Source of the DNA: Streptomyces zaomyceticus
GTDB lineage: Bacteria > Actinomycetota > Actinomycetes > Streptomycetales > Streptomycetaceae
NCBI RefSeq assembly: GCF_014656215.1
Contig: NZ_BNBZ01000003.1
Coordinates: 398,779 to 462,778, forward strand
DNA length: 64,000 bases
Direction of reading: 5' to 3'
Both the position numbers and the translations under genes were made by a program. Below, in pieces: positions 35,043 to 43,870 of the stretch. How positions within the stretch are numbered: position 1 is the stretch's first letter; each line of letters starts with the position of its first letter. The notes below the pieces were generated by a model. The model did not search any database, was not told where the DNA came from, and was given only the letters and a program-made list of their open reading frames with translations.

Positions 35043-36230
35043 GTGACCACGGCCCAAGCCCGTCATGAACTCGACGTCCAGCCGTCGCCGCTCGCCCTGC
35101 TCCTGCTCGGCCGGGAGGCCGACCCGAAGAGCGAGCGCGGCGTGGAGTGCCCCGGCGATCTGCCCTCGCCCTCCGACCCCGACCTCGTGGAGCGCGCCCG
35201 CGCGGCCAAGGAGAAGCTCGGGGACAAGGTCTTCGTGCTCGGCCACCACTACCAGCGCGACGAGGTCATCCAGTTCGCCGACGTCACCGGCGACTCCTTC
35301 AAGCTCGCGCGCGACGCGGCGGCCAAGCCCTCGGCCGAGTACATCGTCTTCTGCGGCGTGCACTTCATGGCGGAGTCGGCCGACATCCTGACCGGCGACG
35401 AGCAGAAGGTCGTCCTGCCCGACCTCGCGGCCGGCTGTTCGATGGCCGACATGGCCACCGCCGAGCAGGTCGCCGAGTGCTGGGACGTGTTGACCGAGGC
35501 CGGCGTCGCCGATCAGGTCGTGCCCGTCTCGTACATGAACTCCTCGGCCGACATCAAGGCCTTCACCGGTAAGCACGGGGGCACGATCTGCACCTCGTCC
35601 AACGCCGAGCGGGCCCTGAACTGGGCCTTCGAGCAGGGGGAGAAGGTGCTGTTCCTGCCGGACCAGCACCTGGGCCGCAACACCGCCGTACGCGACATGG
35701 GCATGTCCCTCGACGACTGCGTTCTGTACAACCCGCACAAGCCGAACGGCGGCCTGACCGTCGAGCAGCTGCGCGACGCCAAGATGATCCTGTGGCGGGG
35801 TCACTGCTCCGTGCACGGCCGCTTCTCGCTGGAGTCGGTCGAGGACGTCCGCGCGCGCATCCCCGGGGTCAACGTGCTCGTCCACCCCGAGTGCCGGCAC
35901 GAGGTCGTCGCCGCCGCGGACTACGTGGGCTCGACCGAGTACATCATCAACACCCTGGAGGCGGCCCCGGCCGGTTCCAAGTGGGCGATCGGCACGGAGC
36001 TGAACCTGGTCCGGCGGCTGGCGAACCGATTCGCCGACCAGGACAAGGAGATCGTCTTCCTCGACAAGACGGTCTGCTTCTGCTCGACCATGAACCGCAT
36101 CGACCTGCCGCACCTGGTGTGGACCCTGGAGTCCCTGGCCGAGGGCAACCTCGTCAACCAGATCCAGGTCGACAAGGAGACGGAGAGCTTCGCGAAGCTC
36201 GCCCTGGAGCGGATGCTCGCTCTGCCGTAG
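35043..36230 (+). CDS. nadA: Quinolinate synthase
   Basis: This 395-residue enzyme condenses iminoaspartate with dihydroxyacetone phosphate to quinolinate, the NAD precursor. It has the three [4Fe-4S] cysteine regions expected of NadA: IVFCGVHFM (Cys104), HPECRHEV, and VCFCSTMNRID, plus LGHHYQRDEV and the phosphate-binding YMNSSADIKAF. I chose the GTG at 35043 on spacing from AAAGGG; a GTG at 35034 is possible. No nadB or nadC is visible beside it. A terminator hairpin follows. Confidence 0.96.
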   Translation: MTTAQARHELDVQPSPLALLLLGREADPKSERGVECPGDLPSPSDPDLVERARAAKEKLGDKVFVLGHHYQRDEVIQFADVTGDSFKLARDAAAKPSAEYIVFCGVHFMAESADILTGDEQKVVLPDLAAGCSMADMATAEQVAECWDVLTEAGVADQVVPVSYMNSSADIKAFTGKHGGTICTSSNAERALNWAFEQGEKVLFLPDQHLGRNTAVRDMGMSLDDCVLYNPHKPNGGLTVEQLRDAKMILWRGHCSVHGRFSLESVEDVRARIPGVNVLVHPECRHEVVAAADYVGSTEYIINTLEAAPAGSKWAIGTELNLVRRLANRFADQDKEIVFLDKTVCFCSTMNRIDLPHLVWTLESLAEGNLVNQIQVDKETESFAKLALERMLALP

Positions 36231-36250
36231 CGGTTCTCCCCCGATACGCC

Positions 36251-36285
36251 CGAAGGGCGCCCCGCGGTGTGCGGGGCGCCCTTCG
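36251..36285. terminator. Terminator between nadA and RND permease gene
   Basis: A perfect 15-bp stem pairs 36251-36265 with 36271-36285 around a 5-nt loop. It can serve both convergent genes. Confidence 0.88.
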
Positions 36286-36300
36286 GCGTATGCGCGCTTC

Positions 36301-39300
36301 CTAGACGTCCAGCGCGTCCAGCAGGGACGTGTCCGTGTTCGCCTCGGTGGGCTGCTCCGGGACCTCCGCCCCGTTCTTCTTCGCCGCCTTCTTCTTCGCC
36401 CGGCGGTCCTTGCGGAGCTCCACCATCGCGTAGAGCGTCGGGACGAGGAGGAGGGTCAGCAGCGTCGAGGTGATCAGACCGCCGATCACCACCACGGCCA
36501 GCGGCTGGGCGATGAAGCCGCCCTCGCCGGTGATGCCGAGCGCCATCGGCAGCAGGGCGAAGATCGTCGCCAGGGCGGTCATCAGGATCGGGCGGAGCCG
36601 GTGCCGGCCGCCCTCGATCACCGCTTCGACGACACCGAGCCCCTGCGCCCGGTACTGGTTGATCAGGTCGATCAGGACGATCGCGTTGGTGACGACGATG
36701 CCGATCAGCATCAGCATGCCGATCATCGCCGGGACGCCCATCGCGGTGTCGGTGATCACCAGGAGGCCGATCGCGCCGGTCGCCGCGAACGGGATCGAGA
36801 CCAGCAGGATCAGCGGCTGGATCAGCGACCTGAAGGTGGCCACCAGCAGCATGAAGACGATCGCGACGGCCGCGAGCATCGCCAGGAACAGGTTGAGGAA
36901 GGCCTCGTTCTGGTCCTCGGAGACACCGCCGATGGTGGCGGTGGCGCCCTCGGGCAGGTCGAGCGCGCCGATCTTCGACTGGAGGGTGGCGCTCACCGCG
37001 CCGGTGTTGTCGCCGACCGGCTTGGCGGTGATCGTCGCGGCGCGGGCGCCGTCGATCCGCGTCATGGACACCGGGCCGGGGACGAGCTCGACGGTGGCGA
37101 TGTCGCCCAGCCTGACCGGCCCGAGCGGCAGGGCCTTGAGCCCGGCCAGGGTGGTGACCGGCTTCGCCGAGGTGATGAGGACGTCCCGCTCGCTGTCGTT
37201 AAGGATCGCCTTGGCGGTCGGGGTGCCCCGGACGGCCTGCGCGACGATCATGCCGAGAGAGGTGGAGTCGAAGCCCGCGTCGGCCGCCCGGTCGTTCGCC
37301 GTGACGGAGATCCGCGGGATCGACTGCGAGAGGTCGCTCTGCACGTCGGTGACGTCCTTGAGCCCGGCGATCGCGGCCCTGACCTGCTCGGAGGCCTTCC
37401 GGAGGACCTCCGGGTCACCGGCCTTGACGACCACGCTCAGGTCCTGGCTGCCGAAGCCGTCGCCGGCCGCGATGGTGGTGTCGCCGATCCCGTCGAGGGC
37501 GGCGAGGCCCTTCTCGATGGCGTCACGGGTCTTCTCGTAGGAGGCGGACTCCTCCAGGCTGATCTGGTACGAGGCCTGGTTGGTGCCGGTGCCGCCGCCG
37601 AAGGCCGCCATGAAGCCGGAGGAACCGACGTTGACCTGGTAGTCCTTGACGCCCTCGGTGTCCGCGAGGAGCTTCTCGATCTTCTTCGCGGCCGCGTCGG
37701 AGGCGTCGAGGCCGGTGCCGGGCGCCAGCTCCTGCTGGATGCTCAGGACCTCCTGCTCGCCCTGGTCGAAGAAGTTCGTCTTCAGGAGCGGGGCCATGCC
37801 GAAGGTGACGACCAGGACGACGAGCGCGATGGCCAGGCTCATGAAGCGACGCCGGGTGGCGAACCTCAGGACGGGCACGTAGAGGCGCTGGAGACGGCTC
37901 TTCTCCTCCTTCTCCTCGGCCAGCCTGCGGGCCTCCGCCAGGTCCTCCGAGGTGCCCTTGGGGGCGCGCAGGAACCAGTACGAGAGGACCGGGACCACGG
38001 TCAGGGAGACGAGCAGCGAGGCGAGCAGGGCCGCCGTGATCGTCAGCGAGAACGAGCCGAACAGCTCGCCGATCATGCCGCCGGTCAGACCGATCGGCAG
38101 GAAGACGGCGACGGTGGTGAGAGTGGAGGACGTCACGGCGCCCGCCACCTCGCGGACCGCCGTGAGGATCGCGGCCTCGCGCTCCTCGCCGTAGCCGAGG
38201 TGACGCTTGATGTTCTCCAGGACCACGATCGAGTCGTCGACGACTCGGCCGATGGCGATGGTGAGCGCGCCGAGCGTCAGCATGTTGAGCGAGAGGTCAC
38301 GGGTCCACAGCACGATGAGCGCGAGGACGACCGAGAGCGGGATGGAGACCGCGGTGACCAGCGTCGAGCGGATCGACGCGAGGAAGACGAGGATCACCAG
38401 GACGGCCATGACGAGGCCGAGCGCGCCCTCGGTGGTCAGTCCGGAGACGGCCTTGGCGACGGCCGGGCCCTGGTCGGAGACCACGGTCAGCTCGGCGCCC
38501 GCACCGAGGTCGCCGCGGAGCTCGGGCAGCTTCTCCTTGACGGCGTCGGAGATCGCGACGGCGCTGCCGTCCTTGTACATGGTGGCCATGACGGCGAGGC
38601 TGGGCTTGCCGTTGGTCCGGGTGAGGGAGACGCGCGGCGCCTCCTCCTGGCGGACGGTGGCCACGTCACCGAGGCGGACCGCCTTGCCCTTGCCGGGAGT
38701 GGCCGCCGGGATGCGCAGGTCCTCGATCTGCCGCAGCGAGGTGTACCCGCCGCCGACCCGGATCGTGCGGTTCTTGCCGTCCTCGGAGAAGGAGCCGGCC
38801 GGGATCGTGCCGCCGCCGGAGCGGAGCGCCTCGGCGAGCTTCATCGAGCTGAGTCCGGCCGCGGCGAGCTTCCGCTCGTCCGGGGTGACGGAGACCTGAA
38901 GGTCCTGGACGCCGGTGACGGAGACCTGGCCGACGCCCTCGATGTCCTCCAGGGCGGGGACGACGGTCCGCTCCAGCTGGTCGGCGAGGGCCTGCGGGTC
39001 CTTGTCGGAGGCGGCGGCAAGGACGACGGTCGGAATGTCGTCCGTCGAGCCGGCCACGACCTGCGGGTCGACCGTGTCGGGCAGCTGGGCGCGGGCGCGG
39101 TTGACGGCCTGCTGGACGTCGGCGACGAGCTGCTTGGTCGATTCGTCGCCGTAGTCGAAGGAGGCCATGATGACGGCCATGCCCTCGGAGGCGGTGGAGG
39201 TGACCGACTTCAGGCCGTCGACGGCCTTCAGGTTGCTCTCCAGGGGCTCGACGACCTGCTTCTCGACCACATCGGGAGAGGCGCCCTGGTACGGGGCGAG

Positions 39301-39444
39301 GACCGAGACCATGGGCAGCTCGATCGAGGGGAACAACTGCTGCTTCAGCTGCGGTATCGCGATCGCCCCGAAGACGATCGCGACGATGGACATCAGCCCG
39401 ATCAGGGCCCGTTGCGCGAGGCTGAATCTGGACAGCCAGGACAT
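36301..39444 (-). CDS. RND family efflux transporter permease (AcrB/HAE1 type)
   Basis: This 1047-residue protein has the RND plan: an N-terminal helix (RALIGLMSIVAIVFGAIAIPQL), a periplasmic-type loop with PYQGASPDVVEKQVVEPLE, a bundle of helices, and a second repeat. DLSLNMLTLGALTIAIGRVVDDSIVVLENIKRHL lies in helix 4, where proton-relay Asp residues are expected. In Gram-positive bacteria it works without an outer-membrane channel, exporting lipophilic compounds or lipids. I chose the ATG at 39444. It is on the same strand as, and 186 bp downstream of, a LuxR-type response regulator and its kinase, which may control it. Confidence 0.92.
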   Translation of the reverse strand: MSWLSRFSLAQRALIGLMSIVAIVFGAIAIPQLKQQLFPSIELPMVSVLAPYQGASPDVVEKQVVEPLESNLKAVDGLKSVTSTASEGMAVIMASFDYGDESTKQLVADVQQAVNRARAQLPDTVDPQVVAGSTDDIPTVVLAAASDKDPQALADQLERTVVPALEDIEGVGQVSVTGVQDLQVSVTPDERKLAAAGLSSMKLAEALRSGGGTIPAGSFSEDGKNRTIRVGGGYTSLRQIEDLRIPAATPGKGKAVRLGDVATVRQEEAPRVSLTRTNGKPSLAVMATMYKDGSAVAISDAVKEKLPELRGDLGAGAELTVVSDQGPAVAKAVSGLTTEGALGLVMAVLVILVFLASIRSTLVTAVSIPLSVVLALIVLWTRDLSLNMLTLGALTIAIGRVVDDSIVVLENIKRHLGYGEEREAAILTAVREVAGAVTSSTLTTVAVFLPIGLTGGMIGELFGSFSLTITAALLASLLVSLTVVPVLSYWFLRAPKGTSEDLAEARRLAEEKEEKSRLQRLYVPVLRFATRRRFMSLAIALVVLVVTFGMAPLLKTNFFDQGEQEVLSIQQELAPGTGLDASDAAAKKIEKLLADTEGVKDYQVNVGSSGFMAAFGGGTGTNQASYQISLEESASYEKTRDAIEKGLAALDGIGDTTIAAGDGFGSQDLSVVVKAGDPEVLRKASEQVRAAIAGLKDVTDVQSDLSQSIPRISVTANDRAADAGFDSTSLGMIVAQAVRGTPTAKAILNDSERDVLITSAKPVTTLAGLKALPLGPVRLGDIATVELVPGPVSMTRIDGARAATITAKPVGDNTGAVSATLQSKIGALDLPEGATATIGGVSEDQNEAFLNLFLAMLAAVAIVFMLLVATFRSLIQPLILLVSIPFAATGAIGLLVITDTAMGVPAMIGMLMLIGIVVTNAIVLIDLINQYRAQGLGVVEAVIEGGRHRLRPILMTALATIFALLPMALGITGEGGFIAQPLAVVVIGGLITSTLLTLLLVPTLYAMVELRKDRRAKKKAAKKNGAEVPEQPTEANTDTSLLDALDV

Positions 39445-39630
39445 GGGGTCTCTCTTCTGTGGCGTACTCGTCGGCAGGCGGGAGCAGCCAGGATCACGGC
39501 CCGGATCCGCTGGATCCGCCGGAGATGCCCCCGTCCATACGATCTGCCATCGCGGGCCGGAAGTCCTCGGCCCCCGGGTCCACATCCTTATCCCGCGCAT
39601 ACCGCGTCTGGAGTACGCCGAGTCCCCCGG

Positions 39631-40320
39631 TCACTCCACCCTTGGACGTACCAGTCCCGATTCGTAGGCCGTGACCACCAGCTGGGCCCGGTCGCGGGCA
39701 CCGAGCTTGGCCATGGCCCGGTTGACATGGGTCTTCACCGTGAGCGGGCTCACGTCGAGCCGCTCGGCGATCTCGTCGTTGGAGAGACCGCCGGCGACGA
39801 GGACGAGGACCTCGCGCTCCCGGGCGGTGAGCGCGGCGAGCCGTTCGGTGCGGCCCCGGCCACCTTCTCCGACGGCCTCCGCGCCGGGGCCCTGCGCGAG
39901 GAAGGTGGCGATCAGCCCCTTGGTGGCCGCCGGGGAGAGCAGTGCCTCTCCCGCGTGGGCGATCCGGATCGCGCCGAGGAGTTCCTCGGGCTCGGCGCCC
40001 TTGCCGAGGAAGCCGGAGGCGCCGGCGCGCAGCGACTGCACGACGTACTCGTCGACCTCGAAGGTGGTCAGCATGACGATCCGTACGTCGGAGAGCTCCG
40101 GGTCGGCGGTGATCATCCGGGTGGCGGCGAGGCCGTCCGTGCCCGGCATCCGGATGTCCATCAGGACGACGTCGGCCCGCTCCGAGCGGGCGAGGGCCAC
40201 GGCCTGGGCGCCGTCCGCGGCCTCGCCGACGACCTCCATGTCCGGTTCGGAGTTCACCAGGACCTTGAAGGCGCTGCGCAGCAGGGCCTGGTCGTCGGCG
40301 AGCACTACGCGGATCGTCAT
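39631..40320 (-). CDS. NarL/LuxR-type response regulator
   Basis: This 229-residue regulator has a receiver domain (MTIRVVLADDQALLRSAFKVL, phosphoacceptor Asp in VVLMDIRMPG, GASGFLGKGAEPEELL with the conserved Lys) and a LuxR helix-turn-helix (LTAREREVLVLVAGGLSNDEIAERLDVSPLTVKTHVNRAMAKLG). Its start overlaps the kinase stop by 4 bp (ATGA), so kinase and regulator are translated together. The RND permease gene follows on the same strand. Confidence 0.95.
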   Translation of the reverse strand: MTIRVVLADDQALLRSAFKVLVNSEPDMEVVGEAADGAQAVALARSERADVVLMDIRMPGTDGLAATRMITADPELSDVRIVMLTTFEVDEYVVQSLRAGASGFLGKGAEPEELLGAIRIAHAGEALLSPAATKGLIATFLAQGPGAEAVGEGGRGRTERLAALTAREREVLVLVAGGLSNDEIAERLDVSPLTVKTHVNRAMAKLGARDRAQLVVTAYESGLVRPRVE

Positions 40321-41558
40321 GTGTCCTCCCCCGTACGGGACGTCACGGGCAGTATCGCCTGCACCCGGAAGCCGCCGCCGTACCGGGGGGCGGCGGTCAG
40401 GGTGCCGCCGAAGGCGCCGACCCGTTCGCGCATGCCCAGCAGTCCGTGGCCGCCGGTGGGGGCGGGGTCCGAGGCGGCACGGGGGGTGCCGTTGTCGAGG
40501 ACGGTGATCTCGACCGTACGGCCCACCCGGACGACGCTCACCTCGGCCTTCGCGTCCGGTCCCGCGTGCTTGCGCACATTGGTCAGGGCCTCCTGCACGA
40601 TCCGGTACGCGGCCAGGTCGACGGTCGCGGGCAGCGGCTTGTCCCCGTCGGCGCGGGCGAGGGCGACCGGCAGTCCGGCCTTGCGGAAGGTGTCCAGCAG
40701 GCCGTCGAGGACGGCGAGGCCGGGGGCCGGTTCGGTGGGGGCCTCCGGGTCTCCGGACTGGCGCAGCAGGCCGACGGTGGCGCGCAGCTCGTCGAGCGCG
40801 GAGCGGCTGGCCTCCCGTACGTGCGCGAGGGCCTCCTTGGCCTGGTCGGGGCGCTTGTCCATGACGTGCGCCGCGACTCCGGCCTGCACGTTCACCAGGG
40901 CGATGTGGTGGGCGACGACGTCGTGCAGGTCGCGGGCGATCCGGAGCCTCTCCTCGGCGACCCGGCGGCCGGCCTCCTCCTCGCGGGTGCGTTCGGCGCG
41001 TTCGGCGCGCTCCCTGATGGCGTCGACGAAGGCCCGGCGGCTGCGGACGGCGTCGCCGGCGGCGGCCGCCATACCGGTCCAGGCGATGATGCCGAGGTTC
41101 TCCTGCGCGTACCAGGGCGTCGGGCCGAAGGCCATGGCCGCGGCGGTCAGCGCCGCCATGGTGGCCAGGCCGACCCGCCAGGTGGTGGGCCGGTCGGTGC
41201 GGGAGGCCACGGTGTAGAGCGCGACGACGGCGCTCATGGCGATGGTGGCGGGCCGGGTGTCGCCGACCAGCTCGAAGAGGCTCATCGTCCCCGTGAAGCA
41301 GAGGACGCGGAAGGGGTAGCGCCGGCGCAGCACCAGGGCGGAGGCCCCGGCCACCATGATCAGCACGCTGGTCACGTCGGGCACCTGGTCGCCGAAGCTC
41401 GGCCCGGTGCCGCTGCCGTGCGGGTCGGTGAAGGACCCGGCGATCATGCAGACGAGCGCGCCGAACGCGAGCGTCGCGTCGAAGGCGAGCGGGTGCGCGC
41501 GGAACCGGTCGCGGAGACGGGCGAAGAGGGTGCCGGTGGAGGGGCCGGTGGAAGTCAC
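40317..41558 (-). CDS. Two-component sensor histidine kinase (NarL-partner type)
   Basis: This kinase of about 413 residues has several N-terminal membrane segments (ATLAFGALVCMIAGSF, TSVLIMVAGASALVL, TIAMSAVVALYTVA, GLATMAALTAAAMAF), then a HisKA_3 dimerisation helix with ERLRIARDLHDVVAHHIALVNVQAGVA (phosphorylated His) and a HATPase domain with EALTNVRKHAG and GGHGLLGMRERVGAFGG. The signal is unknown. The start is uncertain: I chose a GTG at 41558, and the frame is open further upstream. Confidence 0.93.
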   Translation of the reverse strand: MTSTGPSTGTLFARLRDRFRAHPLAFDATLAFGALVCMIAGSFTDPHGSGTGPSFGDQVPDVTSVLIMVAGASALVLRRRYPFRVLCFTGTMSLFELVGDTRPATIAMSAVVALYTVASRTDRPTTWRVGLATMAALTAAAMAFGPTPWYAQENLGIIAWTGMAAAAGDAVRSRRAFVDAIRERAERAERTREEEAGRRVAEERLRIARDLHDVVAHHIALVNVQAGVAAHVMDKRPDQAKEALAHVREASRSALDELRATVGLLRQSGDPEAPTEPAPGLAVLDGLLDTFRKAGLPVALARADGDKPLPATVDLAAYRIVQEALTNVRKHAGPDAKAEVSVVRVGRTVEITVLDNGTPRAASDPAPTGGHGLLGMRERVGAFGGTLTAAPRYGGGFRVQAILPVTSRTGEDT

Positions 41559-41739
41559 GGAGGACAACGGTACGGGTCCGGACCGGTACGCAGGTCTGCC
41601 CCTCGTGCCACTGGGGCGGACCCGCTCGTACGTCGGCCCCTCGTGTCCCACGTGGCGCCCGGGCCGGGCCGCCCCGTGCCCCGTGCCCACGCCCGGGCCT
41701 GCCCCGGGGCCCGGGCGGCCGTCGGGCGGGGAACGCGCG

Positions 41740-41770
41740 AGGTCCCGCCACCCTCGGGGTGGCGGGACCT
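41740..41770 (-). terminator. Terminator after pspAA
   Basis: A 14-bp perfect stem pairs 41740-41753 with 41757-41770 around TCG, just after the PspAA gene. Confidence 0.8.
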
Positions 41771-41784
41771 GTCGTACGGCGTCC

Positions 41785-42063
41785 TCAGCCCGGGATGAGG
41801 CCCTCGTCGGAGAGCATCTCCCTGACCTCGTCCAGGCTCGCTTCCGGGGCCGGGAGGATCAGCTCCGAGGGTTCGAGCGCTTCGTCCGGCAGCGGCGCAC
41901 CGAGCCGCCGGACCGCGTCCAGGAGAGCGTTCAGCGTGCGCCGAAAGCCTCCCTCGTCCCCCGACTCCATCTCTGCGAGCAGCTCGTCGTCGAGCTTGTT
42001 CAGCTCCACGAAGTGGCTGTCGGCCAGCTTCCACTGGCCCTCCCCCATGATCCGTACGATCAT
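41785..42063 (-). CDS. PspA-associated protein PspAA
   Basis: This 92-residue acidic protein starts MIVRIMGEGQWKLADSHFVELNKLDDELL, the typical PspAA domain. PspAA proteins accompany PspA in actinobacteria and are thought to modulate it during membrane stress. It is 63 bp downstream of pspA on the same strand, with AGGACGCG before the ATG, so it is co-transcribed. Confidence 0.9.
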   Translation of the reverse strand: MIVRIMGEGQWKLADSHFVELNKLDDELLAEMESGDEGGFRRTLNALLDAVRRLGAPLPDEALEPSELILPAPEASLDEVREMLSDEGLIPG

Positions 42064-42126
42064 GACGCGTCCTGTCTGTTCACGAGCGCGGCTCCGTCCG
42101 CGAGCACGGCCCGAAACCGAAGCGGG

Positions 42127-42927
42127 CTACTTCTCGAACCGCGGGTGGGACTGCTGCTGCGGGTTGGTGTCCTGCGGCGCGGCCGCGCCGCCGCCCTCGA
42201 GCGCCTGCTGCTGCGCCGAAGGGCCACCGGCCAGCTCCGCCTTCATCCGCTGGAGCTCCAGCTCGACGTCCGTGCCGCCGGAGAGACGGTCCAGCTCGGC
42301 CTGGATGTCGTCCTTCGCGAGCCCGGACTGGTCGTCCAGGGCGCCCGAGGCGAGCAGCTCGTCGATCGCGCCGGCGCGCGCCTGGAGCTGGGCGGTCTTG
42401 TCCTCGGCACGCTGGATCGCGAGGCCGACGTCGCTCATCTCCTCCGAGATGCCGGAGAAGGACTCGGCGATCCGCGTCTGCGCCTGGGCGGCCGTGTAGG
42501 TCGCCTTGATGGTCTCCTTCTTGGTGCGGAAGGCGTCCACCTTGGCCTGGAGACGCTGGGCGGCGAGGGTGAGCTTCTCCTCCTCGCCCTGCAGCGTCTG
42601 GTGCTGCACCTCCAGGTCGCTGACCTGCTGCTGGAGCGCGGCACGCCGGGACAGCGCCTCGCGCGCCAGGTCCTCGCGGCCGAGCGCCAGCGCCTTGCGG
42701 CCCTGGTCCTCCAGCTTGGCGGACTGACCCTGCAGCTGGTTCAGCTGCAGTTCGAGCCGCTTGCGCGAGGTGGCGACGTCGGCGACGCCCCGCCGCACCT
42801 TCTGCAGCAGCTCCAGTTGCTTCTGGTACGAGTAGTCGAGCGTCTCGCGCGGATCCTCGGCCCGGTCAAGGGCCTTGTTCGCCTTCGCGCGGAAGATCAT
42901 CCCCATACGCTTCATGACACCGCTCAT
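42127..42927 (-). CDS. pspA: PspA/IM30 membrane-stress protein
   Basis: This 266-residue protein is almost entirely helical coiled coil, starting MSGVMKRMGMIFRAKANKALDRAEDPRETLDYSYQKQLELLQKVRRGVADV, the amphipathic membrane-binding helix and first hairpin of PspA/IM30. The C-terminal tail is Gln/Gly-rich and probably disordered. PspA assembles on stressed inner membrane, limits proton leakage and helps repair. I chose the ATG at 42927; an ATG at 42915 (MKRMGM) is a close alternative. Confidence 0.93.
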   Translation of the reverse strand: MSGVMKRMGMIFRAKANKALDRAEDPRETLDYSYQKQLELLQKVRRGVADVATSRKRLELQLNQLQGQSAKLEDQGRKALALGREDLAREALSRRAALQQQVSDLEVQHQTLQGEEEKLTLAAQRLQAKVDAFRTKKETIKATYTAAQAQTRIAESFSGISEEMSDVGLAIQRAEDKTAQLQARAGAIDELLASGALDDQSGLAKDDIQAELDRLSGGTDVELELQRMKAELAGGPSAQQQALEGGGAAAPQDTNPQQQSHPRFEK

Positions 42928-43199
42928 GGGCTTCGCGCGCCCCCTTCTGACGGACTTCGGCTCCAGCTCTTCGACAGGATCCACAGTACGGGCCCTGTCT
43001 CCATTACCGCACTGTTCGGAGCGCGATGCGCTCCTCCCCAAGGACGACTGCGCCCCCACTTCCCTCCCGCGCAGGGAGTAGATGGATCTAGGGGGAACCG
43101 CGGCTGTCCTCCGCACGTACCGCCGTAGACGCACTCCGTTAGCGGATCGTTCCCGCCCGGCATGGGGTTCATGCCCACCACCCCGTACCCTTGGGTTTT

Positions 43200-43805
43200 G
43201 TGTTCCGTAGCCGTTCGAAGGACGAGAAGGCCCCCACCGACAAGGTGACGGCGGACCTCTCCACCAAGCAGCCCCGCGACCCCGAGGCCCCCAAGGGCCG
43301 CCCGACCCCGAAGCGGAGTGAGGCGCAGACCCAGCGCCGTCGCGCCGCGACGGTGCCGACCGACCGCAAGGAGGCCGCCAAGCGCCAGCGCGAGGCACGC
43401 CGCTCGGACCTGGCCCGTCAGCGCGAAGCGCTGGCCAGCGGTGACGAGCGTTACCTGCCCGCCCGCGACAAGGGTCCGGTCCGCCGCTTCGTGCGCGACT
43501 TCGTCGACTCGCGATTCGCGATCGCCGAGTTCTTCCTGCCGATGGCCGTGGTGATCCTCGTGCTGTCGCTGTTCGGCAACGCCAACCGGTCGCTGCAGAA
43601 CATCTCCCTGCTGCTCTGGCTCGGTGTGATCATCCTGATCGTCATCGACTCGATCGGTATCTGGATCCGGCTGCGGAAGCAGCTGGCCAAGCGCTTCCCG
43701 AACGAGCCGAGGCGGGGAGCCGTGGCCTACGGCCTGATGCGTACGCTCCAGATGCGCCGACTGCGACTGCCGAAGCCGCAGGTCAAGCGCGGAGAGCGGC
43801 CCTGA
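43200..43805 (+). CDS. DUF3043 membrane protein
   Basis: This 201-residue protein starts VFRSRSKDEKAPTDKVTADLST and has a long basic, Arg/Lys-rich cytoplasmic region (residues about 15-95), then two membrane helices (FFLPMAVVILVLSLFGNA and LLLWLGVIILIVIDSIGIWI) and a basic C-terminus. It is a DUF3043 family protein, conserved in actinobacteria and without an assigned function. The GTG at 43200 has no ribosome binding site; TACCCT (43186-43191) lies 8 nt upstream, suggesting a leaderless mRNA. It is divergent from pspA. Confidence 0.85.
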   Translation: MFRSRSKDEKAPTDKVTADLSTKQPRDPEAPKGRPTPKRSEAQTQRRRAATVPTDRKEAAKRQREARRSDLARQREALASGDERYLPARDKGPVRRFVRDFVDSRFAIAEFFLPMAVVILVLSLFGNANRSLQNISLLLWLGVIILIVIDSIGIWIRLRKQLAKRFPNEPRRGAVAYGLMRTLQMRRLRLPKPQVKRGERP

Positions 43806-43870
43806 GCGCCGACAGCTCGGAGTCTGTCGATCGCGCTTTCGGCGCGGCGACGTCGGAGTCGGGCGGCCCC

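Noticed and set aside
36601..41217. 1538-residue open frame on the plus strand
   Set aside because: It is antisense to the RND permease and two-component genes, is full of Asp/Gly/Arg repeats and has no domain.
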